Assembly (NCBI RefSeq): GCF_022751215.1
Contig: NZ_JAICDG010000009.1
Coordinates: forward strand, 84,815-148,814
Source of the DNA: Actinomadura terrae
GTDB lineage: Bacteria > Actinomycetota > Actinomycetes > Streptosporangiales > Streptosporangiaceae
Length of the DNA stretch: 64,000 bases
Direction: 5' to 3'
Positions within the stretch are counted from its first letter, which is position 1, and each line of letters opens with the position of its first letter. The notes beneath the pieces are model-generated. The model was given only the letters and a program-made list of their open reading frames with translations, did no database searches and was not told the DNA's origin. The position numbers and the translations under genes were made by a program. This document shows, in pieces, positions 27,855 to 36,010 of this stretch.

Positions 27855-27898
27855 CGTGAGTCGTGACTCATTATTTTCCTATCGTGAGTTCCCACTCA
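27848..27898 (+). promoter_or_regulatory. Promoter with two TetR operator palindromes
   Basis: TTGACA (27848-27853) and TATTTT (27872-27877, 18-bp spacer) form a good promoter for the SnoaL-like gene. The palindrome TGAGTCGTGACTCA (27857-27870) fills the spacer, and a second, TGAGTTCCCACTCA (27885-27898), covers the start region, with centres 28 bp apart. Placement between a TetR gene and its divergent neighbour makes these its likely operators. Confidence 0.8.
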
Positions 27899-27922
27899 TG
27901 TTAGCGGCGGCAAGGAGAAGCC

Positions 27923-28375
27923 ATGTCCCAGCAGGGTCCGCGCGAGCTGTTCGACCGTTTCCAGCGCAACGCCCTCGCGGGCGAGCCCGCCCTGGACGAG
28001 GGGATGTGCGCCGAGGACATCGTGGTCGAGAGCCCGTTCGCGCCGTCCGGGCACCGGCGGGTCGAGGGGCGCGCGAACGTCCTGGCGATGACGCGGGAGG
28101 GGCGCGCGGCGCTGCCCGTCACGTTCGAGGAGTTCCGGAACGTCGTGGTGCACGAGACCGCCGACCCCGAGGTGATCGTCGCCGAGTACGAGATGGTCGC
28201 GTCCGTGCCCGGGAAGTCCGGGCCCGAAGAGTCCGCGCCCGAGAAGTCGGTGCCCGGGGACGCGAGGCGCGCCTCGGCCTCGTTCGTGGTGGTGCTGCGG
28301 GCGAGGGACGGCCGGGTCGTCCACTGGCGCGAGTACCAGGACCGCGCGGCGATCATGGAGGCGCTGGCGCCCTGA
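27923..28375 (+). CDS. SnoaL/NTF2-like protein
   Basis: A 150-residue cone-shaped NTF2-fold protein (QQGPRELFDRFQRNALAGEP; ENPFAPSG-like VVESPFAPSGHRRVEGRANV; ASFVVVLRARDGRVVHWREY). Such proteins act as small isomerases, dehydratases or binding domains. Residues about 95-114 are a charged insert of 15-bp units (GKSGPEESAPEKSVP). AAGGAG lies seven bases before the ATG. It is controlled by the divergent TetR gene and may be its detoxification target; the reaction is unknown. Confidence 0.85.
   Translation: MSQQGPRELFDRFQRNALAGEPALDEGMCAEDIVVESPFAPSGHRRVEGRANVLAMTREGRAALPVTFEEFRNVVVHETADPEVIVAEYEMVASVPGKSGPEESAPEKSVPGDARRASASFVVVLRARDGRVVHWREYQDRAAIMEALAP
28205..28264. repeat. 15-bp tandem array inside the SnoaL-like gene (4 units)
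   Basis: Four imperfect 15-bp units (GTGCCCGGGAAGTCC and relatives) at 28205, 28220, 28235 and 28250, in frame, coding five-residue Pro/Glu/Lys/Ser repeats. Confidence 0.8.
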
Positions 28376-28447
28376 TCCACCCCCGCGCCCTGGCACCGCC
28401 CAGGCGGGTGCGAAAGGATGGGGGCTCCTTGCGGACGAGGGGGCCCT

Positions 28448-29197
28448 ATGGAGTGGCGGAGCGTCATCGGCGAGCTGGACCTGGGCGTGGAGCGCATCGT
28501 CGCGTCGCTGTCCGCGCTGACCGAGGAGGACGTGCGCGGGCCGTCCGCGCTGCCGGGATGGAGCCGCGGCCACGTCGCGACGCACATCGCCCGCAACGCC
28601 GACTCCCTGTGGAACCTGCTCGAATGGGCCCGGACGGGGGTGGAGACCCCGCAGTACGCCAGCCGGGAGGCGCGCAACGCCGCGCTGGCCGAGGGCGCCG
28701 GGCGCAAGCGGGACGAGCTGGTCGAGGACGTGCTGGCCACGGCGGCGCGGTTCGCCGAGCAGGCGCGGACGCTGCCGGAGGAGGCGTGGAACGCTCCTGT
28801 CCGGGCGATGCAGGGCTGGTACCACCCGGCCTGGTACAGCGTCATGCGCCGCTGGCACGAGGTCGAGGCGCACCACGTGGACCTCGCCGCCGGCTACGGC
28901 CCCGCCGACTGGCCCGAGCCCTACGTCCGGTGGGCGCTGCCCAGCACGCTCACCGCCATGGCGGCGCTGCCGGAGACGCAGCGCGTGGGCTTGGCGGGGT
29001 ACCGGATCACCGCGACCGACTCCGGGGAGAGCGCCGACCTCGGCTGGACGCCCGGCGGGCCCGAGGCGTCCGGATCGGGGCGGGCGCTGCTGGGCTGGCT
29101 GAGCGGACGCTCGGACGGCGCCGGCGTGGCACTGCGCCCGGACGGCCCCCTCCCCGAGCCGCCCCCCTGGCCGCACGCCGCCGCCGACCCGTTCTGA
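28448..29197 (+). CDS. Maleylpyruvate isomerase (MDMPI/DinB-like) family protein, probably mycothiol-dependent
   Basis: A 249-residue protein with the N-terminal DinB/MDMPI four-helix bundle (ALPGWSRGHVATHIARNADS and YSVMRRWHEVEAHHVDLAAG, carrying the metal-binding histidine pattern) and a smaller C-terminal domain (FWLSGR-type ALLGWLSGRSDGAGV). Family members use mycothiol as the thiol cofactor of actinobacteria for isomerisations or S-transfers. The ATG at 28448 is chosen over upstream in-frame codons because homology begins there. The stop codon is the start of a short 17-18 bp array. Confidence 0.85.
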   Translation: MEWRSVIGELDLGVERIVASLSALTEEDVRGPSALPGWSRGHVATHIARNADSLWNLLEWARTGVETPQYASREARNAALAEGAGRKRDELVEDVLATAARFAEQARTLPEEAWNAPVRAMQGWYHPAWYSVMRRWHEVEAHHVDLAAGYGPADWPEPYVRWALPSTLTAMAALPETQRVGLAGYRITATDSGESADLGWTPGGPEASGSGRALLGWLSGRSDGAGVALRPDGPLPEPPPWPHAAADPF

Positions 29198-29239
29198 CAG
29201 TCCCGACAATTCTGACAGTCCGACAGTTCTGACGGCCCC
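29192..29239. repeat. Three-unit tandem array starting at a stop codon
   Basis: TTCTGACAGTCCCGACAA, TTCTGACAGTCCGACAG and TTCTGACGGCCCC follow one another. The TGA in the first is the stop of the MDMPI-family gene, so the last codon plus stop has been copied downstream. Confidence 0.75.
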
Positions 29240-29274
29240 GGCCGCTCGGTCGGTCCGGCTGCTGGGCGGGTGTG

Positions 29275-29979
29275 TCAGTCGTCTTTGCGGGACAGGGCGT
29301 GCAGGGCGTCCATGGAGCGGACGACGATCATGTTGCGGGCGACGGTGAGGCAGCCCCGGACGGGGTCGGCGGCGAGGATCTGCGCGACCTTGCGGCGGCC
29401 CATGCCCGACCAGCGTCCGAGGTCCTGCTGGGTGACGGGGACCTGCACCTGGTAGGCGCCCTCGGGCGCGCGGGTAACGCCGTTGGGCTGCTCCTCCTTG
29501 AGCGGGGTACCGAAGCGGCCGACGAGGCGGAGCAGACGGCTCGCCAGCCGCCGTTCGGGATCGTCGGGGAAGTGGGCGGTGCGCAGGTCGTTGGCGTCCC
29601 GGAGCCGCTCGGCCAGGACGGCGGCGACCGCCCACGCCGCGCCGGGGTGGGCGTCCAGGACGGCGCGGAACCGGGCGGCGGGCAGCACGATCGCCTCGAC
29701 GGGCGTGAGGGCCTCGACGTTGGCGTGCCGGGTGCCGCCGTCCACGGCCTCCAGCTCGCCGACCACGTCACCGGCGCCGAGGACGTCCAGGATCACGATC
29801 TCGCCGTCGCGCGACACCCACACCTTCACCGCGCCCGAGCGCAGCACGAAGACCTGGGAGGCGCGGGTGTGCTCGCGCGTGAGGAACGCGCCGGGTCTGA
29901 TCATCGCCGTCACACCGGCCCGCCGCAGCGCCTCCCGCGCGCGCACGGGCAGCGCGTCCCAGAACCGGATGGTCTCCAT
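29275..29979 (-). CDS. Crp/Fnr family transcriptional regulator
   Basis: A 234-residue regulator with an N-terminal cyclic-nucleotide-binding beta-roll (MIRPGAFLTREHTRASQVFV, VLDVLGAGDVVGELEAVDGG), the long dimer helix and a C-terminal Crp helix-turn-helix (VPVTQQDLGRWSGMGRRKVA). Effector and targets are unknown. The ATG at 29979 has GGAGG upstream. It lies 166 bp downstream of the large Crp-NB-ARC-TPR gene on the same strand, and the two share the same domain style, so they may act on related targets. Confidence 0.93.
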   Translation of the reverse strand: METIRFWDALPVRAREALRRAGVTAMIRPGAFLTREHTRASQVFVLRSGAVKVWVSRDGEIVILDVLGAGDVVGELEAVDGGTRHANVEALTPVEAIVLPAARFRAVLDAHPGAAWAVAAVLAERLRDANDLRTAHFPDDPERRLASRLLRLVGRFGTPLKEEQPNGVTRAPEGAYQVQVPVTQQDLGRWSGMGRRKVAQILAADPVRGCLTVARNMIVVRSMDALHALSRKDD

Positions 29980-30145
29980 CTCGCCTCCTCGCCGGATCGG
30001 GCCGGGCCCGATCCGGGCGGGGACAGGGTGCCCCGACTCCAGTGAACGCGCGGGCACGGCGCCGGACTGCGTCTTCCGTCACAGTCCTCCCGGCCTCGTT
30101 CGCCCTGGTTCGCACTCGTTCGGCACAGGTTCGGGACGGCCCTCG

Positions 30146-33100
30146 TCACACGTCCAGCGGCGTGTCCTCCAGCCACTTGTCGAGGGCCCGGGCGCGGCGG
30201 GCGCAGTCGGCGGCGGCGGGCTGGTCGTCGAGTGCGAGGTGGGAGGCGCGCAGCAGGTCCAGGGCGTGGCGTTGGCCGTGGTGGTCGTCCATGTCGCGGC
30301 GGATGGCGATCTCGGCGTCGAAGTGCTCGACGGCGCGGGTGTGCTTGCCGAGGGTCTGGGACGCGCAGGCCATGGTGTGCAGCGCGTAGGCCTGCTCGCG
30401 GTTGTCGCCGAGCTCGGTGGCGAGCTCCAGCGCGTGGCGTCCGGTCTCGGCCGCGTCGTCGGCGCGGCCGAGGTCGAGGTAGATGTCGGCGAGGTGGGCG
30501 AGCGCGGTGCCCTCGCTGTGCCGGTCGCCGACCTCGCCGAGCAGGCGCAGTGCCTCCAGTTCCATCTCCAGGGCTTCTTCGGGCCGGCCGCTGCGGCGCA
30601 GGACGGCGGCGAAGGTGTCCATGCCGACGCCCATGCCGTAGGAGTCGCCGGTGTCCTCGCGGATGCGCAGCGCTTGGCGGGCGGCGCGTTCGGCGTCTTC
30701 GGGGAGGCCGAGGCGCAGATAGGTGCGGGCGAGGCTGCCCAGGGTGCCGGCCAGGCCGGTCTGGGCGCCGAGGCTGTGCCACAGGTCGAGGGCCTCCAGG
30801 CCCAGGACGAAGGCCTCCTGGGGGCGTTCCAGGCGGCGCATGACGACCGAGAGGTGCTCCAGGTCGTTGGCCTCGCCGTGCTGGTCGCCGATCTCGCGGC
30901 GGATCTCCAGGGCGCGCAGCAGGTGTTCGCGGGCCTCGCGGTAGCGGCCCAGGCGCCAGTGGACGATGCCGATCTGGGCGAGGGTCTCGGCCTCGCCGTG
31001 CCGGTCGCTGATGTCGCGGTGCAGGTGCAGCGCCTGCCCGCAGTAGGTGAACGCCTCGGCGAAGCGGGTGGCGTCGCACATGAGCATGCCGAGGGTGGTG
31101 AGCGCGCGCGCCTCGCCGTGCCGGGCGCCCAGGGCACGGTAGGCGCGCAGGGCTTGGTCGGCGTCGCGCTGGGCCAGGTCCCGCAGGCCCAGGGCGGCGT
31201 TCATCCGGGCGAGTTCGGTCAGGGCTTGGGCGGCGCCGTGCCGGTCGCCCTGCTCCTGCCGGATGTAGAGGGCCTCCAGGGCGTGCAGCACCGCCTCGTG
31301 GACGTTCCCGCGCCGCCGGTGCACCTGCGCCAGCGTCAGCAGCGTCTCCGCGACGCCCGGCCAGTCGCCGATGCGGCGCCGCACGTCCAGCGCCTCGGCC
31401 GCGTGGCGCAGCGCGGACTCGTAGTCGCCGAGGCCGAGACCGGCGCGGGCGAGCGTGTCGTGGCTCTTGGCGACGCCGCCCTCGTCGCCGAGCCGCCGGT
31501 GGATGGCCAGGGACCCGCGCGCGTGCTGGATCGCGGTCGGGTAGCGGCCGAGCGCGGCGTTGACGTCGGCGAGCGTCGCCAGCGCGGCGGCCTCCCCGTG
31601 CCGGTCGGGCGGGTCCACGGCGCGGAAGCCCCGGCGGGCGCCCTCCCCGTACCCGATGGCGGGGACGGACCGGCCGAGCTCGAAGTGCGCCACGGCCAGG
31701 TTGTGCAGCATGACGGCCGCCGCCGCCCAGTCCTCCTCGGTCCGGGCGGCGTGCAGCCCAGCCTGGTGGACGGCGATGTTGTCCTCGCTGTAGCGGCGGA
31801 ACTCCAGGAAGTCGAACAGGGCGTCCACCAGCTCCCAGCACGTGCGGTGCAGGCCGAGGCGCGCCGCCTGGTGGACGGCGGCGACCAGGTTGCGGCGCTC
31901 GGCCTCGAACCAGGTGAGCGCGGCCGCCCGCGCGGCGGTGGAGGGCGGTGGCCCGGGCGGCCCGTCCGGTCCCCCCTCCTCCCGGCCTCCCTCGTGGACG
32001 GCCGGGCGCCGCCGTCCACCGAGCGCCTCCCCCGCGGCCCACGCCTCGGCGAGGTATCCGGCGAGCAGGCGGCGCTGCGCGGCGAGCAGGTCGCTGTCGT
32101 CGTCCTCCCGCAGACCCCGCTCGCGCGCGAAATCGCGCAGCAGATCGTGCATCCGGTAGCGGCCGGGCCCCACGTCCTGGATGAGGTAGGTCTGCCGCAG
32201 CCCCTCCAGGCACTCGCGGGCCTCCTCCACCGGACGGTCCTGCAACGCCGCCAGGGCCGACGGCGTGAAGTCGGGCCCCGCGACCAGCCCGAGCCTGCGG
32301 AACGCCTCCCGCTGGTCGCGCCGCAGCCCCCGGTAGGCGGCGTCGAAGGTGGGGCTGAGAACGCTGTGCAGTTCGGGCCCGGCGGCGGCGTGGCCCCCGT
32401 GCAGGCCCGCGCCCGGCACACCGGTCCGTTCCGGGGGGTGCGGGAGGTCGTCCCCCCACACGAAACCGGTCCGGTACGGGGGGACGGACTGCCCGTCCTG
32501 GTCGGCCAGCTCCCGGACGGTCTCGGCGATGGACTCGGCCGGGTTCTCCGCGAGCCGTCCGGCCATGACCGCGAGGGCCAGCGGCAGGTGCCCGCACTCG
32601 CGGGCGAGCCGCTCGACGGCGCGCGCCTCGTCCCGCACGCGGGCGTCGGCCGGGCCAAGCACGCCCGCGATCAGGTCGACGGCCTCCTGCGTGACCATCT
32701 CGCGCAGCTCCAGCGTCCGCACGTCGGCGCCCTCCAGCAGCGTCGGCAGCCGCCGCCGGCTCGTCACCACCACCAGCCCCGACGCCAGCGCCGCCAGCAG
32801 CGGCCTGATCTGCTCGGGCCGCGCCGCGTTGTCCAGGATCAGCAGCATCCGCCGATCGCCCAGCAGCGACCGGCACTGCGCCGCCAACTCCGGCTCGGCG
32901 CGAGACAACTGATGGCCGGGGACGCCCGCCGCCCGCAGTACCTGGCCCATCGCCTCGGCGGGGGTGACGGGGCTGCGCGTCGTGCCGCGCAGATCGGCGA
33001 ACACGATCCCGTCGGGGAACCGGTCGACCACCCGGTGCGCCCAGTGCAGCGCCAGCGTCGTCTTGCCGACCCCCGCCATTCCCTGGACGACGACCGCGCG

Positions 33101-34105
33101 CGGCCACTCCGACTGCGCGACGAGCATGTCGAGCTTGCGGAGGCTGACGTTCCGCCCGGCGAAGTAGGGGTTGTCCGCCGGGAGGCGCGTCTTCGGCGGG
33201 CGTCCGCCGGCGGTCTCACCGGAGTGCTCGCCGGAGGTCTCCAGGCCCACCGGGGCGCGCGCGGCGATCCCGGCGGACAACCCCGCGATCCCCTCGGACT
33301 CCTCGCCGGAGGCCGGACCCGCCGGAGGGCGGGCGGCAGGGTGAGCGGCGGGGTGAGCCGCGGGGTCGGCGGTGGCGTCGGCGGCGCCGACCGGCCACTC
33401 GTCGCCCCACGGGCTCGCGGCCCGCCGCAGCTTCTCGGTGTCCAGGACGGTCAGCGGGCGCGGCCTGCGGTCGAGGATGCCCTTCTCCCGCCACAGCCGG
33501 AACCAGCGCACCAGCGTCTCGCGGGAGATGCCCGACCAGTTGGCCAGCTCGCCCTGGCTGAGCCGCAGCGGGATCTCCGTCCCCCGCGCGGTTCGCTCCC
33601 CGAATCGGTGGGCCAGCTCCAGCAGGTGGTAGGCGAGCCGCTGCGGATGGTCGGCCGCCCGGACCGCGTGCCGCCGCCCGCCGTAGGTCACCGCCTCCGC
33701 CACCGTGTGCATCATCGCCTCGGCGACCTGCGGGTTGGCCGCCAGCAGGCTCCGAAACTTGCGGCGGTCCACCCGCAGCGCCGCGACATGGTCCAGGACG
33801 GCGACAGTGCCGCGCTGCGGGTGCCCCCACGGGCCGAGGACGCCGACCAGGTCCCCCGACCCGTACAGGTCGATGATCGACTCGTCGCCCTCGCTGGAGT
33901 CGACGAACTCCTTGGCGATCGCGTTGCTCGCCGCGCGCGGCCCCGGCTTGAACACCACGTACACGGCCGGGGCGATCACTCCCTGGTGGCACAGCATCCC
34001 GCCCGGCGGGATGTCGGTGCGCCGCCCCATCGCCCGCAGCGCCTGCCGGTCCGTCGCGGACAGCAGCCCCCAGAAGCTGCCCGGCCGCACGTCGTGGTCG
34101 ATCAC
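30146..34105 (-). CDS. Crp-type regulator fused to an NB-ARC STAND ATPase and TPR array
   Basis: One 1319-residue protein. Residues about 20-135: cyclic-nucleotide-binding-like beta-roll (TDIPPGGMLCHQGVIAPAVY; IIDLYGSGDLVGVLGPWGH). About 150-225: Crp helix-turn-helix (LRLSQGELANWSGISRETLV). About 235-310: Pro/Ala/Gly-rich linker. From about 315: NB-ARC ATPase with Walker A VVQGMAGVGKTTLALHWAHR (near 340-350), Walker B RMLLILDNA, VVVTSRRR and the CGHLPLALAVMAGRL (GLPL) motif. From about 760 to the end: twelve or more TPR units (GDRHGEAETLAQIGIVHWRLG style). This is a STAND switch with its own DNA-binding head, similar in plan to AfsR/GutR-type regulators but with a Crp head. The start is GTG, overlapping the stop of a possible 66-residue gene. 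Confidence 0.92.
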   Translation of the reverse strand: MIDHDVRPGSFWGLLSATDRQALRAMGRRTDIPPGGMLCHQGVIAPAVYVVFKPGPRAASNAIAKEFVDSSEGDESIIDLYGSGDLVGVLGPWGHPQRGTVAVLDHVAALRVDRRKFRSLLAANPQVAEAMMHTVAEAVTYGGRRHAVRAADHPQRLAYHLLELAHRFGERTARGTEIPLRLSQGELANWSGISRETLVRWFRLWREKGILDRRPRPLTVLDTEKLRRAASPWGDEWPVGAADATADPAAHPAAHPAARPPAGPASGEESEGIAGLSAGIAARAPVGLETSGEHSGETAGGRPPKTRLPADNPYFAGRNVSLRKLDMLVAQSEWPRAVVVQGMAGVGKTTLALHWAHRVVDRFPDGIVFADLRGTTRSPVTPAEAMGQVLRAAGVPGHQLSRAEPELAAQCRSLLGDRRMLLILDNAARPEQIRPLLAALASGLVVVTSRRRLPTLLEGADVRTLELREMVTQEAVDLIAGVLGPADARVRDEARAVERLARECGHLPLALAVMAGRLAENPAESIAETVRELADQDGQSVPPYRTGFVWGDDLPHPPERTGVPGAGLHGGHAAAGPELHSVLSPTFDAAYRGLRRDQREAFRRLGLVAGPDFTPSALAALQDRPVEEARECLEGLRQTYLIQDVGPGRYRMHDLLRDFARERGLREDDDSDLLAAQRRLLAGYLAEAWAAGEALGGRRRPAVHEGGREEGGPDGPPGPPPSTAARAAALTWFEAERRNLVAAVHQAARLGLHRTCWELVDALFDFLEFRRYSEDNIAVHQAGLHAARTEEDWAAAAVMLHNLAVAHFELGRSVPAIGYGEGARRGFRAVDPPDRHGEAAALATLADVNAALGRYPTAIQHARGSLAIHRRLGDEGGVAKSHDTLARAGLGLGDYESALRHAAEALDVRRRIGDWPGVAETLLTLAQVHRRRGNVHEAVLHALEALYIRQEQGDRHGAAQALTELARMNAALGLRDLAQRDADQALRAYRALGARHGEARALTTLGMLMCDATRFAEAFTYCGQALHLHRDISDRHGEAETLAQIGIVHWRLGRYREAREHLLRALEIRREIGDQHGEANDLEHLSVVMRRLERPQEAFVLGLEALDLWHSLGAQTGLAGTLGSLARTYLRLGLPEDAERAARQALRIREDTGDSYGMGVGMDTFAAVLRRSGRPEEALEMELEALRLLGEVGDRHSEGTALAHLADIYLDLGRADDAAETGRHALELATELGDNREQAYALHTMACASQTLGKHTRAVEHFDAEIAIRRDMDDHHGQRHALDLLRASHLALDDQPAAADCARRARALDKWLEDTPLDV

Positions 34106-34302
34106 CCCGTCACCCGCCGCCCGTCATCGCCCTCGGCGGCGTCGGCGGCGTCGGCCGCGCCCGGACTGCGCACGGGGTACAGCGCCACGGCGATCGCGGC
34201 GATCGCGGCGTCCTGGCCGCACAGCCGGACCGGCGCACAGGACCGCCCGAGGATGTCCTCCGGTGCCTCCCCGCTCCGTCCGGGACGGAATGCCGTTGCC
34301 AA
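34102..34302 (-). CDS. Possible small leader gene coupled to the STAND regulator
   Basis: A 66-codon frame starting at TTG 34302, ten bases after GGAGG, and ending in a TGA that shares the GTGA overlap with the STAND regulator's start. It has strong G/C at third positions and encodes a two-cysteine, Ala-rich peptide (SCAPVRLCGQDAAIAAIAVA). An upstream in-frame ATG at 34347 would give 81 residues. I do not recognise the product. The 4-bp overlap is the same coupling used throughout the window, which supports it as a real cistron; alternatively it is chance open frame in a leader. Confidence 0.45.
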   Translation of the reverse strand: MATAFRPGRSGEAPEDILGRSCAPVRLCGQDAAIAAIAVALYPVRSPGAADAADAAEGDDGRRVTG

Positions 34303-34412
34303 AGCGCCACCGTCCTCCCGGATGTTTTCTGATCTTCCACAAACCATCGTGCGCCAGCAAGGGCGGAACTTCCGTCCGCGGGCGCACGATTCGGCTGCGT
34401 CCGGTGACGCAT

Positions 34413-34425
34413 TCCACTGAGTGGA
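34413..34425. promoter_or_regulatory. Perfect palindrome between the divergent STAND and MBL genes
   Basis: TCCACTGAGTGGA, arms of six around one central base, lies in the 390-bp divergent region. It is a candidate operator, possibly for the Crp-type head of the neighbouring regulator, although it does not match the E. coli CRP consensus. Confidence 0.45.
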
Positions 34426-34494
34426 CCGGGTACCCGTGCCGGTGGGGACCGATGGGGAATGATGGGCGACCGGACCACCCCGCCGGGAGGACGC

Positions 34495-35160
34495 ATGAGC
34501 TACACGGGCACGGTCGAGGCGGGCGGCCGCCCCGACGTACGGGAGCTGCCGGGGCTGGCCGTCACCAAAGTGGCGGTGGGGCCCTATGACAACAACGCCT
34601 ACATCCTGCGCTGCACCGCGACCGGGGAACAGCTCCTCGTCGACGCGGCCAGCGAGGCGCCGCGCCTGCTGGAGCTGCTCGGCGACCGGCCGCTCGCCCG
34701 TATCGTCACCACCCACCGCCACCAGGACCACTGGGGCGCGCTCAGCGAGATCGCCCAGGCCACCGGCGCGCCGGTGGTGGCGCACCCCCGCGACGCCGAG
34801 GCGCTGCCCGAGCCGGTCACCGAGCCGGTCGAGAACGGCGCCACCGTCCGCGTGGGGCGGGCGCGGCTGGAGGTCATCCACCTGCGCGGGCACACGCCCG
34901 GTTCGATCGCGCTGCTGTACGACGCGGACGGCGAGCTCGCCGAGAGCCCGCACCTGTTCACCGGCGACGCCCTGTTCCCCGGCGGCGTCGGCAAGACGTG
35001 GGGCGACCCGACCCTGTTCGGCCGGCTGCTGTCGGACGTGGAGGAGCGCGTCTTCGACCGGCTCCCCGACGCCACCTGGTTCTACCCGGGCCACGGGAAG
35101 GACTCCACGCTCGGCCGCGAGCGCCCCTCGCTGCCCGAGTGGCGGTCCCGCGGCTGGTAG
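34495..35160 (+). CDS. MBL-fold metallo-hydrolase (glyoxalase II-like)
   Basis: A 221-residue metallo-beta-lactamase-fold hydrolase with the metal motif TTHRHQDHWG, then HLRGHTPGS, FTGDALFPGGVGKTW and the C-terminal WFYPGHGKD. These are the glyoxalase II-type ligands for a two-metal site, so a thioester or ester hydrolase is likely. The ATG at 34495 has GGGAGG seven bases upstream. It is divergent from the STAND regulator. Confidence 0.92.
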   Translation: MSYTGTVEAGGRPDVRELPGLAVTKVAVGPYDNNAYILRCTATGEQLLVDAASEAPRLLELLGDRPLARIVTTHRHQDHWGALSEIAQATGAPVVAHPRDAEALPEPVTEPVENGATVRVGRARLEVIHLRGHTPGSIALLYDADGELAESPHLFTGDALFPGGVGKTWGDPTLFGRLLSDVEERVFDRLPDATWFYPGHGKDSTLGRERPSLPEWRSRGW

Positions 35161-35261
35161 CCCGCGCCCGACCGGCACCCCACGGCCGGCACCCCACGGC
35201 CGGCGCCCCGCACCGCTCGGCCGCGCGGACGGCGGCCTGGGTGGCCCGAGGAACAACCGGT

Positions 35262-35293
35262 CGGAAGTGTTCGTTTGTCCAACCACACTTCCG
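35262..35293. promoter_or_regulatory. Inverted repeat around the start of the P-loop gene
   Basis: CGGAAGTGT (35262-35270) and ACACTTCCG (35285-35293) are perfect nine-base arms separated by 14 bases. The TTG start codon of the P-loop gene lies in the loop. It may be an operator or an mRNA hairpin that hides the start. Confidence 0.6.
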
Positions 35294-35919
35294 CTGACCT
35301 CGGGGCCGACTCCAGGAGATCAACCATCCACGAACCCGTCGACGTGGGCCCGGAGCCCGCCCTGCGCTTTCCCGCCGGCTCGCTGGTGCTCGTCGCGGGG
35401 CTCCCGGGAGCGGGCAAGAGCACCCTGCTCAACCGGATCTACGGGCTGCGGGGCGACGAGACCGCCCCGGTGGTCGCCGCCGGCGGCGTCCGGGTGATCG
35501 ACTCGCGGCAGTCCCGCAACTGGTGGGCCCGCTTCCTCGGCCCGCTCCCCCCGAGGCTGCGCACGCCGATCGTCCACGCGACGCACGTGTGGCGCATCGG
35601 ACGCGCCGTCGTCGGCGGCCACGGCGCCGTCGCCCACACGCGCGGCACCTGGCCGCACATCCTGTACTGCTTCGCCTGGCTGGCGCGGCTGCGCGGCGGG
35701 GAGGTCCACCTCGTCCTCCTCGACGTCGACCCCGAGACGGCCCGCGCCGGGCAGGTCGCCCGCGGCCGCGTCGTGACCGGCGCCGCGTTCGCCCGCCACC
35801 GCCGCCGCTGGGGGCCGCTCGTCGCCCGAGCACGCGGCGGGACGCTCCGTCCGGCCGCCGGGGTCGTCGTCCTGGACCGCGACTCCGCCGACAAGCTGGA
35901 GCACATCCACTTCGGCTGA
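35275..35919 (+). CDS. P-loop ATPase/kinase-like protein
   Basis: A 214-residue P-loop protein with Walker A GLPGAGKSTLLNRIYGL near residue 42 and a possible Walker B HLVLLDVDPETA. A lid-like Arg-rich segment (FARHRRRWGPLVARARGG) follows and the protein ends LDRDSADKLEHIHFG. The layout resembles predicted AAA/zeta-kinase-like ATPases; the substrate is unknown. The TTG start is uncertain because it lies inside an inverted repeat; an in-frame GTG at 35344 is the next candidate and would still keep the P-loop. Confidence 0.75.
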   Translation: MSNHTSADLGADSRRSTIHEPVDVGPEPALRFPAGSLVLVAGLPGAGKSTLLNRIYGLRGDETAPVVAAGGVRVIDSRQSRNWWARFLGPLPPRLRTPIVHATHVWRIGRAVVGGHGAVAHTRGTWPHILYCFAWLARLRGGEVHLVLLDVDPETARAGQVARGRVVTGAAFARHRRRWGPLVARARGGTLRPAAGVVVLDRDSADKLEHIHFG

Positions 35920-36010
35920 CCGGCCGTTCGGCGGGCGGTGCGCGGTGTCGTGATCCGCGGGACGCGGCTCTATAGGGTCGGGACACCAGACTTCGACGAG
36001 AGGCGGCAGC

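Noticed and set aside
34106..34494. Longer minus-strand frame continuing from the MBL gene region into the STAND start as one large protein
   Set aside because: It is antisense to a clear MBL-fold gene. Only the short segment after 34302, or at most 34347, has a plausible start.
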